This document shows positions 13,862-23,134 of a DNA stretch of 47,059 nt, one piece after another (position 1 is the stretch's first letter; every line of letters starts with the position of its first letter). This DNA is from JAZDFP01 sp043801445 (GTDB lineage: Bacteria; Planctomycetota; MHYJ01; JACQXL01): contig JAZDMB010000013.1 in NCBI GenBank assembly GCA_043801445.1, forward strand, positions 1 to 47,059. The letters are read 5' to 3'. Made by a program: the position numbers and the translations under genes. Below the pieces are notes generated by a model. It ran no database searches. It was not told the origin of the DNA and worked only from the letters and a program-made list of their open reading frames with translations.

Positions 13862-16006
13862 CTATTTCAATTTAAGAATATATTCCTTCCACTCTTTTTC
13901 CAGTTTATCAATAGGCATGCCGATTGATTGTTCAAATATTTGAATATGTTTTGCTTTGTCTTTAATCCATAAATTGTTGATATTGAATAGAACCGCGATT
14001 TTTTTATCCTTATAGTTTTTTATATAAGCCTCGATTCCCTGTTTATATTTGCCATTCCGGCCATTGAACAGGAAATAAATCAGGCTCCAGCCTTCGGCAT
14101 TATAAATATCAGGATTTTTATTATGTTCCGCCATAGAGAGATTAATAAAATTCTTCAGTTCAAGACTAGTTTTTTGGGATATGACCTTTTTGATGGTTGA
14201 CAAACAATAATTATGGATGATATCGGTGTTTAGTTTTTTGCCGTCAAATTTGGCTGTCTCGAAATAAAAAGGCATGCCTTCATTCAGCCACATCGGCGGC
14301 AAGCCGCAGTCGGCGCTCCGATGCACTAATGCCATGGTATAATGGGTAAATTCATGAAGCAGGACGGACGTAACAGTGCTAATCTGGGAAGTGTCGTTAC
14401 CGCCATAATAAACTATGATATAATCCTCGTATTGGACCGTTCTTTCTCTCGGGATGAACAAGCCGGCGCCCAAATACATGCCCGGCGATAAATCCGCACT
14501 GACTTTGCTGAACTCATCAAAATTCTTAGGCACCCAGACATTAAGTTTCTCCTTGGTTTTCGGTAACCCGAAGAATTTCTGCCGTAACGGATAGGCGCAT
14601 TCCAATAAAGTATCTATTTCATTAAGGGCTTCGACGGAAAGATTGGTTTTAATGTTAAAATGCTTGGTTTTCTTTTCCCTGGCTTTAGCCCATGGCAGGT
14701 TTTCACTATCAGCGCCGGGTTTATCAAGCAAACTTTTATATATGTCTGTTGGGGTTATTGTTTCATCCGGTTTTACCGATTGGGTTGATTCCGGAGAGTT
14801 CTCCAATCGTTGCTTTTCTTCAGGCGTCATCCATTGGCCGTCTTTTTCGTCCGGGTTTATTATTCTGAGCGCCCTGGTCACCCGGCGGAAGAACAAGATA
14901 GCAAAAGATGCATTAATGGAAGTAGTATCCCAGCTGGACTGGCCCCACTGCGGACCTGAATCCAAATCCCATGCACCATTTTGTAATTGGCGTTCCAGCA
15001 GATATTTAACACCTTGATTATACCAATTAAACTCACCGAAATAATCAATGTTGAGCAACGCCCCGGCCCGTTCCATGGCGTAAAAACAGTAATAAATTGT
15101 TCCCCAATGGGTGCCTTTATAATCATTAGTTTTTAAATACCTGATAATCCAATCCATTGCTGATTTCATCCGCTTGTCATTCTCGGTATCCTTATTCTGG
15201 TAATAAAGGCATATAGCCATTGAACCCAATCCGGCAAGGGTCATGGCAATGGTTTCAGGTTCTGCAGCGCAACAACTCCAGCCGCCGTCAATACCCTGTT
15301 TTGAGGTAAATGCCTTTTCCGCATCCTGCCATGTTGCCAGAGGTATTTCTATTCCGGACTCGGCGCAGGCGCGCAGCCCCAGAACGGCGAATTGCGATAT
15401 CGATATATCGAGCCCGGGCGGATTGGCTCCAAATGACTTGTTACGCGCCGGTATCTTAATCGTTATTGACCTGACTGATTTTGTGCCTGTCCCTTCTGTT
15501 GAACTAACCGGCTTTGGAATAGGCAGATTATCATTGAGAAACTTCGGGAATCTGATTTCATTGTAACCCCATTCGCCTCGCGCATTCTGGTTTGCCATCA
15601 GGAATTCGGCGCATTGAATGATATTCCTGATATACTTTTCATTGTCTAATTCGGAAAATATCATTGCCAATACGGCCATTTCATAGATGCTTCTTGATTC
15701 CCTTTTAAGTATTTTATCCATAAATGTCTGCATCAACGGCTCTGGTATTTTGACGCCGCTCTTAAGCAGCGCATAAAAAACAAATTCGCTTCCTTTTATA
15801 TCTGTAATACTTTTAGAACATCTGTCAATCAGAAAATCAGCAGCTTTATTAACAGCCTCGTCTACTTTTTTTTGGTCAACAGATTCTTCAGCCGACAATT
15901 CCCGGCCGGCTGTTTTTCCGGATGATTCAGTTCCCGCGGCAATAACAGGGTATGCCAATACGGCGATTAAGATAACGACAACCAAAAATAAAATTAATCT
16001 ATTCAT
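13862..16006 (-). CDS. Secreted toroid-domain and peptidase MA-like fusion protein
   Basis: 714 residues. A signal peptide spans 1-23. Residues about 45-390 contain prenyltransferase/squalene-cyclase-like repeats forming an alpha-alpha toroid (GEWGYNE, QGIDGGWSC, LQNGAWDLDSG are the typical QxxxGxW-like words). Residues about 450-714 are a peptidase MA-like gluzincin: HEFTH (H551, E552, H555) with Glu576 in WLNEGMPF. Both halves are recognisable, but the combination has no known substrate. Extracellular or periplasmic location follows from the leader. No Shine-Dalgarno sequence is seen at the ATG. Convergent with the ChaN lipoprotein and divergent from proS. Confidence 0.85.
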   Translation of the reverse strand: MNRLILFLVVVILIAVLAYPVIAAGTESSGKTAGRELSAEESVDQKKVDEAVNKAADFLIDRCSKSITDIKGSEFVFYALLKSGVKIPEPLMQTFMDKILKRESRSIYEMAVLAMIFSELDNEKYIRNIIQCAEFLMANQNARGEWGYNEIRFPKFLNDNLPIPKPVSSTEGTGTKSVRSITIKIPARNKSFGANPPGLDISISQFAVLGLRACAESGIEIPLATWQDAEKAFTSKQGIDGGWSCCAAEPETIAMTLAGLGSMAICLYYQNKDTENDKRMKSAMDWIIRYLKTNDYKGTHWGTIYYCFYAMERAGALLNIDYFGEFNWYNQGVKYLLERQLQNGAWDLDSGPQWGQSSWDTTSINASFAILFFRRVTRALRIINPDEKDGQWMTPEEKQRLENSPESTQSVKPDETITPTDIYKSLLDKPGADSENLPWAKAREKKTKHFNIKTNLSVEALNEIDTLLECAYPLRQKFFGLPKTKEKLNVWVPKNFDEFSKVSADLSPGMYLGAGLFIPRERTVQYEDYIIVYYGGNDTSQISTVTSVLLHEFTHYTMALVHRSADCGLPPMWLNEGMPFYFETAKFDGKKLNTDIIHNYCLSTIKKVISQKTSLELKNFINLSMAEHNKNPDIYNAEGWSLIYFLFNGRNGKYKQGIEAYIKNYKDKKIAVLFNINNLWIKDKAKHIQIFEQSIGMPIDKLEKEWKEYILKLK

Positions 16007-16185
16007 AACAAGACTGAAAATATCTCATTTCTTACCCGACTATCCGTATTAAGCCAAAAAGAAGGTTGCTTATCAAGGAAAATCCCTGACTGCGGCAGGC
16101 AGGTTCATCTGCGTCCCATTCGAGAAATATAATCTGTTCTTTTTTATTGACCCTATTAGAGATGGTTGATATTCTATAATAATCT

Positions 16186-17898
16186 ATGAAATGGACTAAT
16201 AGTTTAATACCGACAGTCAAGGAAGACCCGACCGAGGCAGAAAGCATCAGCCACAAATTGATGTTAAGGGCAGGGCTTATCAGGAAACTTTCAGCCGGCA
16301 CATACAGTTATCTGCCTCTGGGATTTCGGGTTCTTAATAAGGTCATCAATATCATTCGTGAAGAGATGGATAGAGCCGGCTCATTAGAGGTGCTTTTACC
16401 GGCACTGCATCCACCGGAATTGTGGGAACAAACCGGCCGGCTTAAGGATTTCGGTGATATTATCTTCAAAATCAAAGACCGTTCGGGTAAATTAAACCTG
16501 CTCGGTCCAACCCACGAGGAAATCATCACTTCATTGATAAGTAACGAGGTGTCATCATACCGCCAACTGCCTATAATTCCGTATCAGATTCAGACTAAAT
16601 TTCGTGATGAGATAAGACCTCGCTTCGGGGTGGTCCGCAGCAAGGAATTCCTGATGATGGATGCCTATAGTTTTGATGTAAATGACGCCGGTTTAGACAA
16701 GAGTTATCAAAAGATGTACGATGCTTATTGCCGTATTTTTGACCGCTGCGGGTTACCGTATAAGATAATTGAGGCAGACCCAGGACTGATGGGCGGAAAG
16801 GGTTCGCATGAATTCACCTGCCCTTCTCCGGCCGGAGAAGATAACTTTATTAATTGCAGTAATTGTAATTATAACGTCTATCCGAATCTCGCTCCTATAA
16901 AACATAATGATTCTGCCACTGCGGGCGTAAAAAACGATTTAAAGACTCTCAAAGAAGTTCTTACTCCCAATAATTCTTCCGTAGAAGCAGTCAGCCAATT
17001 CCTTTCGGTAAAGCCGAGTCAATTGGTGAAAACCATGATTTGTAATACACCCAAAGGTCCGGTAGCGGTGCTGGTCCGGGGAGACCATGAATTGAATCTT
17101 AATAAATTATCTAAATTATTGGGTTCGGCTCAGGTAGAACTGGCTGACGAGAAAACCATAGAGAAAGTAACCGGCGGTCCTTTAGGTTCTTCAGGTCCGG
17201 TCGGCTTAAAGAATATTACCATCATTGCCGATTATTCCGTGCCGGAAATGACCGATTTCATTACCGGCGCTAATAAGAAAGATACGCATCTGTTAAATGT
17301 TAATGTCGGTCGTGATTTCAATATAGACCAGGTCACCGATATCAGAGTAATTACAGAAAATGACAACTGCCCTTCCTGCGGGAAGCAGCAATTGAAGATT
17401 ATAAGCGGAATTGAATTGGGTCATATCTTCAAATTAGGCACGAAATATTCGGAATCTCTCAACGCCTTCTTTTTAGATGAAAAAGGTAATAGACTGCCTA
17501 TGATTATGGGTTGTTATGGTATAGGCGTAAATAGAATTATTGCGGCAAGTATTGAAAATTCTTATGACCGAAACGGCATTATCTGGCCAAAATCAATCGC
17601 TCCGTATAGTGTATTGATTATTTCCATCAATCCGTCCAATGATAAAGCATATCAGGCATCAAAGATGATTTATGACGGATTATCCAGCCATTCTATAGAA
17701 GCCCTCTGGGATGACCGCGATATCTCGGCAGGTATAAAATTTAATGATGCCGATTTAATCGGCGTTCCGCTTATAATAACGGTCGGACGTGAGCTCAAAA
17801 ATAATAAAGTGGATATCAAATACCGCGCAAACGGTAAAAAGGAAACCATTCCTTTAGATAAAGTCGTAGAGCACATAATTAAATATCAATCTGTTTAA
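16186..17898 (+). CDS. proS: Prolyl-tRNA synthetase
   Basis: 570 residues, the full length of the bacterial ProS form. It charges tRNA-Pro with proline in the cytoplasm. The class II core carries TSLISNEVSSYRQLP and motif RPRFGVVRSKEFLMMDAYSF (about 144-163). A YbaK-like editing insertion spans about 230-390, and the C-terminal anticodon-binding domain about 470-570 contains WDDRDISAGIKF. ATG 16186 fits the family start MKWTNSLIPT. A TATAAT at 16175-16180 lies only 5 bases upstream, and there is no Shine-Dalgarno sequence, so the message may be leaderless. Starts a plus-strand run of core genes. Confidence 0.97.
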   Translation: MKWTNSLIPTVKEDPTEAESISHKLMLRAGLIRKLSAGTYSYLPLGFRVLNKVINIIREEMDRAGSLEVLLPALHPPELWEQTGRLKDFGDIIFKIKDRSGKLNLLGPTHEEIITSLISNEVSSYRQLPIIPYQIQTKFRDEIRPRFGVVRSKEFLMMDAYSFDVNDAGLDKSYQKMYDAYCRIFDRCGLPYKIIEADPGLMGGKGSHEFTCPSPAGEDNFINCSNCNYNVYPNLAPIKHNDSATAGVKNDLKTLKEVLTPNNSSVEAVSQFLSVKPSQLVKTMICNTPKGPVAVLVRGDHELNLNKLSKLLGSAQVELADEKTIEKVTGGPLGSSGPVGLKNITIIADYSVPEMTDFITGANKKDTHLLNVNVGRDFNIDQVTDIRVITENDNCPSCGKQQLKIISGIELGHIFKLGTKYSESLNAFFLDEKGNRLPMIMGCYGIGVNRIIAASIENSYDRNGIIWPKSIAPYSVLIISINPSNDKAYQASKMIYDGLSSHSIEALWDDRDISAGIKFNDADLIGVPLIITVGRELKNNKVDIKYRANGKKETIPLDKVVEHIIKYQSV

Positions 17899-17918
17899 TA
17901 ATTCATTATTAGCAAACA

Positions 17919-18476
17919 ATGTTTTATTTTATTTATTCATTTATATTTTTATTGTTGCTATGCGGTTGTGCAAATCCTCAGCAACCTGTTAAAGAAAAAA
18001 TATCACCGGGCGAAGTAAAGGTTTCTTTCTTTCAGTTAACCCGAGGAAAAACAACCGCACAACCAATCGGCATTTATGTTGCCATGATTTCAAAAGAAAG
18101 AAATATACGTTATGGCTTGAAAATGAATGAAATATTCGAACAAATAAACGCTCCACAAGTAAGTGTTATTGACGATGAAACCGCCGGAGAATTATTTAAC
18201 TATTTAAATCGGGAGCGATTTTTCAACCTCAAGGAAACTCCTTTAAGCCAGTTCAATCTTAGTGACCTAAAAAAGAGTGACTTGGTTATCAAAGTAATTA
18301 GTGTTGAAATAAATGGCGTTCAATATAACGTTTGTTATGATAATTTACCTCAAGACCAGAAAGAAACATTTGATCGTATTCGGAAAGTGTTATTTGCCTT
18401 TTTAAGTTTATCAACGCCCAAAGCCGGAATTGAATTCCAGGATTGGCGTGAATTAATGCCGGAAATAAATAAATAA
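17919..18476 (+). CDS. Small unknown lipoprotein
   Basis: 185 residues. A hydrophobic leader ends in LLLLCGC (Cys16), a good lipobox, so the protein is probably lipid-anchored in the periplasm or outer membrane. The rest is mixed alpha/beta with no recognised domain; a stretch LSDLKKSDLVIKVISVEING suggests a strand-rich core. It lies 20 bases after proS and 30 before purB on the same strand, so it is probably co-transcribed. No function can be named. Confidence 0.7.
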   Translation: MFYFIYSFIFLLLLCGCANPQQPVKEKISPGEVKVSFFQLTRGKTTAQPIGIYVAMISKERNIRYGLKMNEIFEQINAPQVSVIDDETAGELFNYLNRERFFNLKETPLSQFNLSDLKKSDLVIKVISVEINGVQYNVCYDNLPQDQKETFDRIRKVLFAFLSLSTPKAGIEFQDWRELMPEINK

Positions 18477-18506
18477 AAATCATTATAAAGCAACAGTATC
18501 TATCTT

Positions 18507-19913
18507 ATGAAAAACAACGAATTTCAACAATATCAATCACCGTTAACGAAACGCTATAGTAGTCCGGAAATGGTTTATAATTTTTCCGATGAATATCGCT
18601 TCAGAACCCACCGTCTTATCTGGATTGCATTGGCAGAAGCACAACGAGAATTAGGATTATCTATCAGCCGCGAACAGATTTCAGAGATGAAAAGATTCAA
18701 AGATAAAATCAATTATGCCCGAATAGCTGAATGGGAATGTTCAACTAATCATGATATCATGGCGCATATAAAAGCATTTTCAGAACAATGTCCAAAGGCA
18801 AAACCAATAATCCATTTAGGTGCTACCAGCGCATTAATAACAGATAATGCTGATTTGATAATATATAAAGATGCCCTCTCGCTCATAAAAACTAATCTTA
18901 TTAAGACCATTAAATTACTGTCAATATTCGTGGAAAAATATAAGGAAGTGCCCTGCTGCGGATTTACTCATTTCCAACCAGCATTACTCACTACCGTAGG
19001 AAAAAGAGGATGCCTATGGCTTCAGGACCTGGTTGATGATTTTAATAATCTGGAATATCTGGAGCGTAATATAAAAGCATTAGGCGCCAAAGGTGCTATC
19101 GGAACACAGGCAAGTTTTCTCTCTTTATTTAACAGAAATACCGAAAAAGTAGTCAAACTGGATAAATTGCTGTCTAAAAAATTAGGATTTGATAAAACCT
19201 ATAAGATAACCGGCCAGATTTATCCGCGCAAACTTGATTATAAAATACTTTCGTTCCTTTCCGGTATTGCCCAATCATCTCATAAATTCAGCCAGGATTT
19301 AAGATTGCTCCAGGGACTCGGCGAATTGGAGGAACCTTTCGGCAAGGAACAAATAGGATCTTCGGCGATGCCATATAAACGTAATCCGGTTTTAAGCGAA
19401 CGAATTACTTCTTTATCACGCTTTGCAATATTATTAGCCGCCAATTCAGCTTTCACACATTCAGGACAATGGCTGGAACGTTCACTTGATGATTCGGCTA
19501 ATCGAAGAATAGTTCTGCCCGAAGCATTTTTAGCAATTGATGCCATATTAAGCATCTATAATAGGATTGTTTCCGGTATCACGGTTTATAAAGATGTTAT
19601 TAATAAAAGAATAGAAGCAGAACTACCGTTTATGATAACGGAAGAAATTCTTATGCATGCTGTCCAATCAGGCGGTGACAGACAAGAGTTGCATCATAAA
19701 ATAAGAACATATTCAATGGAGGTGATAAAAAATATAAAGCAGGGGCGGAAAAATGATTTAATCGAACGCTTAAAAAATGATAAGGCATTCGCTAAAATCA
19801 TTCCTCATCTAAATAAAATGCTTGTCCCAATAAAATATATCGGACTCTCTAAAAAACAAGTGGAAATCTTTCTAAAAGAAGAAGTGTTACCTATTACCAA
19901 AAAGATAAAATAA
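18507..19913 (+). CDS. purB: Adenylosuccinate lyase
   Basis: 468 residues, fumarase/aspartase superfamily. It cleaves SAICAR and adenylosuccinate, releasing fumarate, in purine synthesis. The superfamily signature GSSAMPYKRNP is at about 284-294. TNHDIMAHIKAF supplies a catalytic-loop region and HLGATSALITDNAD the substrate-binding motif. The pattern is closer to PurB than to argininosuccinate lyase. There is no obvious Shine-Dalgarno sequence (cagtatctatcttATG). It precedes the NifU-like gene by 13 bases. Confidence 0.92.
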   Translation: MKNNEFQQYQSPLTKRYSSPEMVYNFSDEYRFRTHRLIWIALAEAQRELGLSISREQISEMKRFKDKINYARIAEWECSTNHDIMAHIKAFSEQCPKAKPIIHLGATSALITDNADLIIYKDALSLIKTNLIKTIKLLSIFVEKYKEVPCCGFTHFQPALLTTVGKRGCLWLQDLVDDFNNLEYLERNIKALGAKGAIGTQASFLSLFNRNTEKVVKLDKLLSKKLGFDKTYKITGQIYPRKLDYKILSFLSGIAQSSHKFSQDLRLLQGLGELEEPFGKEQIGSSAMPYKRNPVLSERITSLSRFAILLAANSAFTHSGQWLERSLDDSANRRIVLPEAFLAIDAILSIYNRIVSGITVYKDVINKRIEAELPFMITEEILMHAVQSGGDRQELHHKIRTYSMEVIKNIKQGRKNDLIERLKNDKAFAKIIPHLNKMLVPIKYIGLSKKQVEIFLKEEVLPITKKIK

Positions 19914-19926
19914 AGGATTATTAATT

Positions 19927-20514
19927 ATGATTTATAGCGGAAAAGTAATGGAACATTTTAAAAATCCTCGTAATGTGGGAGAAATCCCTGATGCTGACGG
20001 AATTGGTGAAGTTGGAAATCCTGTTTGCGGTGATATGATGACATTTTATATTAAAGTTAAAGACAACCGCCTGATCGACATAAAGTTCAAAACATTCGGT
20101 TGCGGTGCAGCAATAGCAGTTTCCAGTATTGTTACAGAAATAGCAATGGGTAAAACACTTGAAGAAGCGCTAAAAATTAATCGTCAGGATGTTGCCAAAG
20201 AACTGGGAGGATTACCGCCGAATAAAATGCACTGTTCCAACCTCGGAGCAGATGCACTTCATAAAGCAATAGAAGACTACAAAAATAAACAAACAAACAC
20301 TTCATCATCAATAAAAACACCAAAGCAAAAAGATGACACCAATAAAGAATGCGTCTGCCCTTTCTGTAATCAGGAAGTACTTGATTCACCGCATCTCGGC
20401 TGTAAACCTTGTAATAAACAATTTATTGCCTGTCCTAATTGCGGTAATTTATCAGCCCGTGATGTCGCTCAATGCGTTAAATGCGGAACACTGTTAAATT
20501 CATCAGGAAAATAA
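19927..20514 (+). CDS. IscU/NifU-like Fe-S scaffold fused to zinc ribbons
   Basis: 195 residues. Residues 1-125 are an IscU/NifU-N scaffold, with the three cluster-ligand cysteines C34 (GNPVCGD), C59 (FGCGAA) and C103 (MHCSNLGADAL). Normal IscU ends near here. An extra tail (about 140-187) carries two zinc-ribbon-like sets: C144/C147 with C159/C162, and C169/C172 with C183/C186. The scaffold assembles iron-sulfur clusters and passes them to apoproteins. The next gene, rimO, is itself a two-cluster enzyme. No cysteine desulfurase gene is in the window. The ribbon tail could dock a target or RNA. Confidence 0.88.
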   Translation: MIYSGKVMEHFKNPRNVGEIPDADGIGEVGNPVCGDMMTFYIKVKDNRLIDIKFKTFGCGAAIAVSSIVTEIAMGKTLEEALKINRQDVAKELGGLPPNKMHCSNLGADALHKAIEDYKNKQTNTSSSIKTPKQKDDTNKECVCPFCNQEVLDSPHLGCKPCNKQFIACPNCGNLSARDVAQCVKCGTLLNSSGK

Positions 20515-20551
20515 ACCTGTTATTTTCATAACATTAATAACTTCCGAATCG

Positions 20552-21997
20552 ATGCAAAATACAATAAAAAATCAGTACCGCATAAGATTTTCAAGCCTAG
20601 GGTGCCCTAAAAATCTTGTTGATTCAGAAGTAATGCTTGGTCATTTAACCAAAGCCGGTTACAAAATATATCCTGATAATAATTTATCTTATGATAACAT
20701 TGTCAACTGCGATATTTTTATCATTAATACATGTTGTTTTATTAAAGAAGCCGAACAAGAATCACGAAATACAATAAAAGAAGTCATAAAATTGAGAAGA
20801 TCATGGAGGAATAAAAAACTAACAGGAAAAAATGGTTATAAAATTATAGTAAGCGGCTGCCTCGCTCAACGTTATCATGAAAAATTAAACCAGGAATTCA
20901 AAGGGGAAATTGATGGCATCATTGGACTTACTGAACGGAATAAGATTGTTAATCTCTGTGATGATTTACTAAACAATAATGGGCTTGAAAAGAAAACCAA
21001 TTATTTAAAAGACTATTGGGATTCGCCGACAAAAGAGTGCAAATTAGATACCCAACGCTTAAGGATTACCCCTTCTCATTATGCATACTTGAAAATAGCT
21101 GAAGGATGTAATAATCATTGTAGTTATTGCATTATTCCAGATACTCATGGGCCTTATCGCAGTAAACCTCTAGATGCTATTATAGACGAGACTATGTCTC
21201 TGGTATCACAAGGAGTAAAAGAAATAAATCTGATTGCACAGGATACCACTTCTTATGGTAAAGATTTCAAAACACCTGTGTCTTTGTCAAAGTTACTTAA
21301 AAAATTAGCCGAAGTAAAACATCTTAAGTGGATAAGACTCTTATATACTCATCCGGCCCATTTTAGTAATGAGTTAATCAACACTATTCGTGATTTAGAT
21401 AAGGTCGTAAAATACATTGATTTACCGATACAACATATTAGTGATAATATTCTTTCACTTATGAGAAGACATATAACTTCCGATGAAATAAAGCAGTTAA
21501 TTTATACTATCAGGAAACAAATACCTGATGTTTTCTTAAGAACATCGGTAATTGTAGGATTTCCCGGCGAAACCGAAAATGATTTCAGAAAACTATTAGA
21601 ATTTATGGAGGAAATAGAATTCGAGCGTCTTGGCGCATTTCAATATTCTCGGGAAAAAAATACTTCTGCTTCCAAACTGAATAATCATATTCCAATAAAA
21701 ATCAAACAGGAACGACTGAATAGTGTTATGGCATTACAGCAGAAAATAGCTTTCAAGAAAAATAACTCATTGATAAATAAATCATTAACAACAATTATTG
21801 ATTATCCCCATAAAGATATAGTATACTCTCAACAAAATAAAAATGGGGTTTATATCGGCCGAACTTACGGAGATGCCCCTGAAGTTGACGGTAATATTAT
21901 CGTTAAAACCAATACTAATCGTAGGATTTCAGCTGGCGATGTTATAAAGGTCAAGGTAATTGGAACTGAGAATTATGACCTTATAGGAGAATTATGA
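20552..21997 (+). CDS. rimO: Ribosomal protein S12 methylthiotransferase RimO
   Basis: 481 residues. A radical-SAM methylthiotransferase that modifies an Asp of ribosomal protein S12. The N-terminal UPF0004 domain begins FSSLGCPKNLVDSEVMLG, typical of RimO rather than MiaB, with cysteines for the second cluster. The radical-SAM motif is C186-xxx-C190-xx-C193 (GCNNHCSYC). A C-terminal TRAM domain ends the protein (about 415-481). The ATG at 20552 has no clear Shine-Dalgarno sequence. Its stop overlaps the pgsA start (ATGA), which suggests translational coupling. Confidence 0.95.
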   Translation: MQNTIKNQYRIRFSSLGCPKNLVDSEVMLGHLTKAGYKIYPDNNLSYDNIVNCDIFIINTCCFIKEAEQESRNTIKEVIKLRRSWRNKKLTGKNGYKIIVSGCLAQRYHEKLNQEFKGEIDGIIGLTERNKIVNLCDDLLNNNGLEKKTNYLKDYWDSPTKECKLDTQRLRITPSHYAYLKIAEGCNNHCSYCIIPDTHGPYRSKPLDAIIDETMSLVSQGVKEINLIAQDTTSYGKDFKTPVSLSKLLKKLAEVKHLKWIRLLYTHPAHFSNELINTIRDLDKVVKYIDLPIQHISDNILSLMRRHITSDEIKQLIYTIRKQIPDVFLRTSVIVGFPGETENDFRKLLEFMEEIEFERLGAFQYSREKNTSASKLNNHIPIKIKQERLNSVMALQQKIAFKKNNSLINKSLTTIIDYPHKDIVYSQQNKNGVYIGRTYGDAPEVDGNIIVKTNTNRRISAGDVIKVKVIGTENYDLIGEL

Positions 21998-22599
21998 ATA
22001 TACCTAATAAAGTTACAGTATCCCGTTTTATATTATCAATTATTTACTTTACGCTATTGTATTTAGGAGTAGATGCTAACGAAACTCCTGAGCGTATTCA
22101 TACTCCACTATTATATACAAGCCTTGCCGTTTTTATAATTGCAGCTTTAACAGATGTTGTTGATGGATATTTGGCACGACGTTATAATATTGTAACTAAA
22201 TTTGGGCGAATAGCCGACCCCTTCGTAGATAAGGTTCTCATCTGCGGTTCATTTATATTTTTCACTGGTTGGTTTTCATTAAAACCATTTATTGGAAGTT
22301 GGATGGTTTTAGTTATCATTGTAAGAGAGTTTCTAGTTCATGGACTAAGAACTATTGCTGAATCCAGAGGAGTATCTTTTGGAAGTACTATCTGGGGAAA
22401 ACAAAAGACACTCATACAATGCATTACAGTCATCTGGATTATTTTTTATGTGGTATACCTCAGAAACACAGAAGCAAATTGGTGGGGAGAAATTCTATTG
22501 CAATCATTAATATGGCTTACATTATTTACCACTGTTTTTTCTGCTCTTACTTATTTTTACAAAATAAGACGAATGCTAAAACAAGTTGTAGATGAATAA
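21994..22599 (+). CDS. pgsA: CDP-diacylglycerol--glycerol-3-phosphate phosphatidyltransferase
   Basis: 201 residues, an integral membrane CDP-alcohol phosphatidyltransferase. It makes phosphatidylglycerophosphate from CDP-diacylglycerol. The family motif is DVVDGYLAR, then GRIADPFVDK (the D-G-A-R-G-D-D pattern). Starts with NIPNKVTVSRFI, usual for PgsA. Several membrane segments. It overlaps rimO by 4 bases and pgpA by 8, so the next enzyme of the pathway is directly coupled. Confidence 0.93.
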   Translation: MNIPNKVTVSRFILSIIYFTLLYLGVDANETPERIHTPLLYTSLAVFIIAALTDVVDGYLARRYNIVTKFGRIADPFVDKVLICGSFIFFTGWFSLKPFIGSWMVLVIIVREFLVHGLRTIAESRGVSFGSTIWGKQKTLIQCITVIWIIFYVVYLRNTEANWWGEILLQSLIWLTLFTTVFSALTYFYKIRRMLKQVVDE

Positions 22600-23053
22600 T
22601 AAATTATGGGTTATTATTGGAAGCGGTGGTTTTTGTCATAAATTACCTTTTTTACAAGGAACATTCGGAACAATTGAGGCGCTTTTCATTTATATATTAG
22701 TTATATTTTTAGCGCCATCTCATATTTATCTGTGGACTTACGGTTTTATCATTATATTTACAATTCTGAGCATAATATCAGGAAACATATCCGAACGATA
22801 TTTTAGTATAAAAGATCCTCATTCTTTTGTCTTGGATGAGGTTGCCGGTTTTTTTTGCTCGGTTATTTTTTTACCAACAACATATTCCTATATAATACTG
22901 GCCTTCGTTTTATTCAGAATATTTGATATTTGGAAACCATTCCCTATCAGTAAATTGCAAAATCTATCCGGAGGAGTAGGCATTATTTCTGATGACCTGG
23001 CAGCCGGTTTTTATGCAAACATCTGTTGCCAGATAGTAAAATATTTGATTTAA
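22592..23053 (+). CDS. pgpA: Phosphatidylglycerophosphatase A
   Basis: 153 residues, multi-pass membrane protein. It removes the terminal phosphate of phosphatidylglycerophosphate to give phosphatidylglycerol, the step after PgsA. Family features: GSGGFCHKLPFLQGTFGT at the start, HSFVLDEVAGF (acidic catalytic motif), and FRIFDIWKPFPI. Overlapping reading frames with pgsA support one transcript. A small hairpin ATTCTT/AAGAAT follows the stop and may mark the transcript end. Confidence 0.92.
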   Translation: MNNKLWVIIGSGGFCHKLPFLQGTFGTIEALFIYILVIFLAPSHIYLWTYGFIIIFTILSIISGNISERYFSIKDPHSFVLDEVAGFFCSVIFLPTTYSYIILAFVLFRIFDIWKPFPISKLQNLSGGVGIISDDLAAGFYANICCQIVKYLI

Positions 23054-23060
23054 TTCTTTC

Positions 23061-23089
23061 TTGTAAGAATAATTTAATTATGCTATAAT
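23061..23089 (+). promoter_or_regulatory. Promoter of the SpoIIE-type phosphatase gene
   Basis: TTGTAA (23061-23066), 17-bp spacer, TATAAT (23084-23089): good sigma-70-type match 46 bases before the ATG at 23135. Confidence 0.7.
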
Positions 23090-23134
23090 AATTAATCAGA
23101 ATAGTGTCCTAAAAATAATGAATCGGAACAGAAT

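Noticed and set aside
16147..16180. TTGACC and TATAAT as a normal promoter for proS
   Set aside because: The spacer would be 22 bp, too long for a standard sigma-70 promoter; only the -10 box is kept as a hint.
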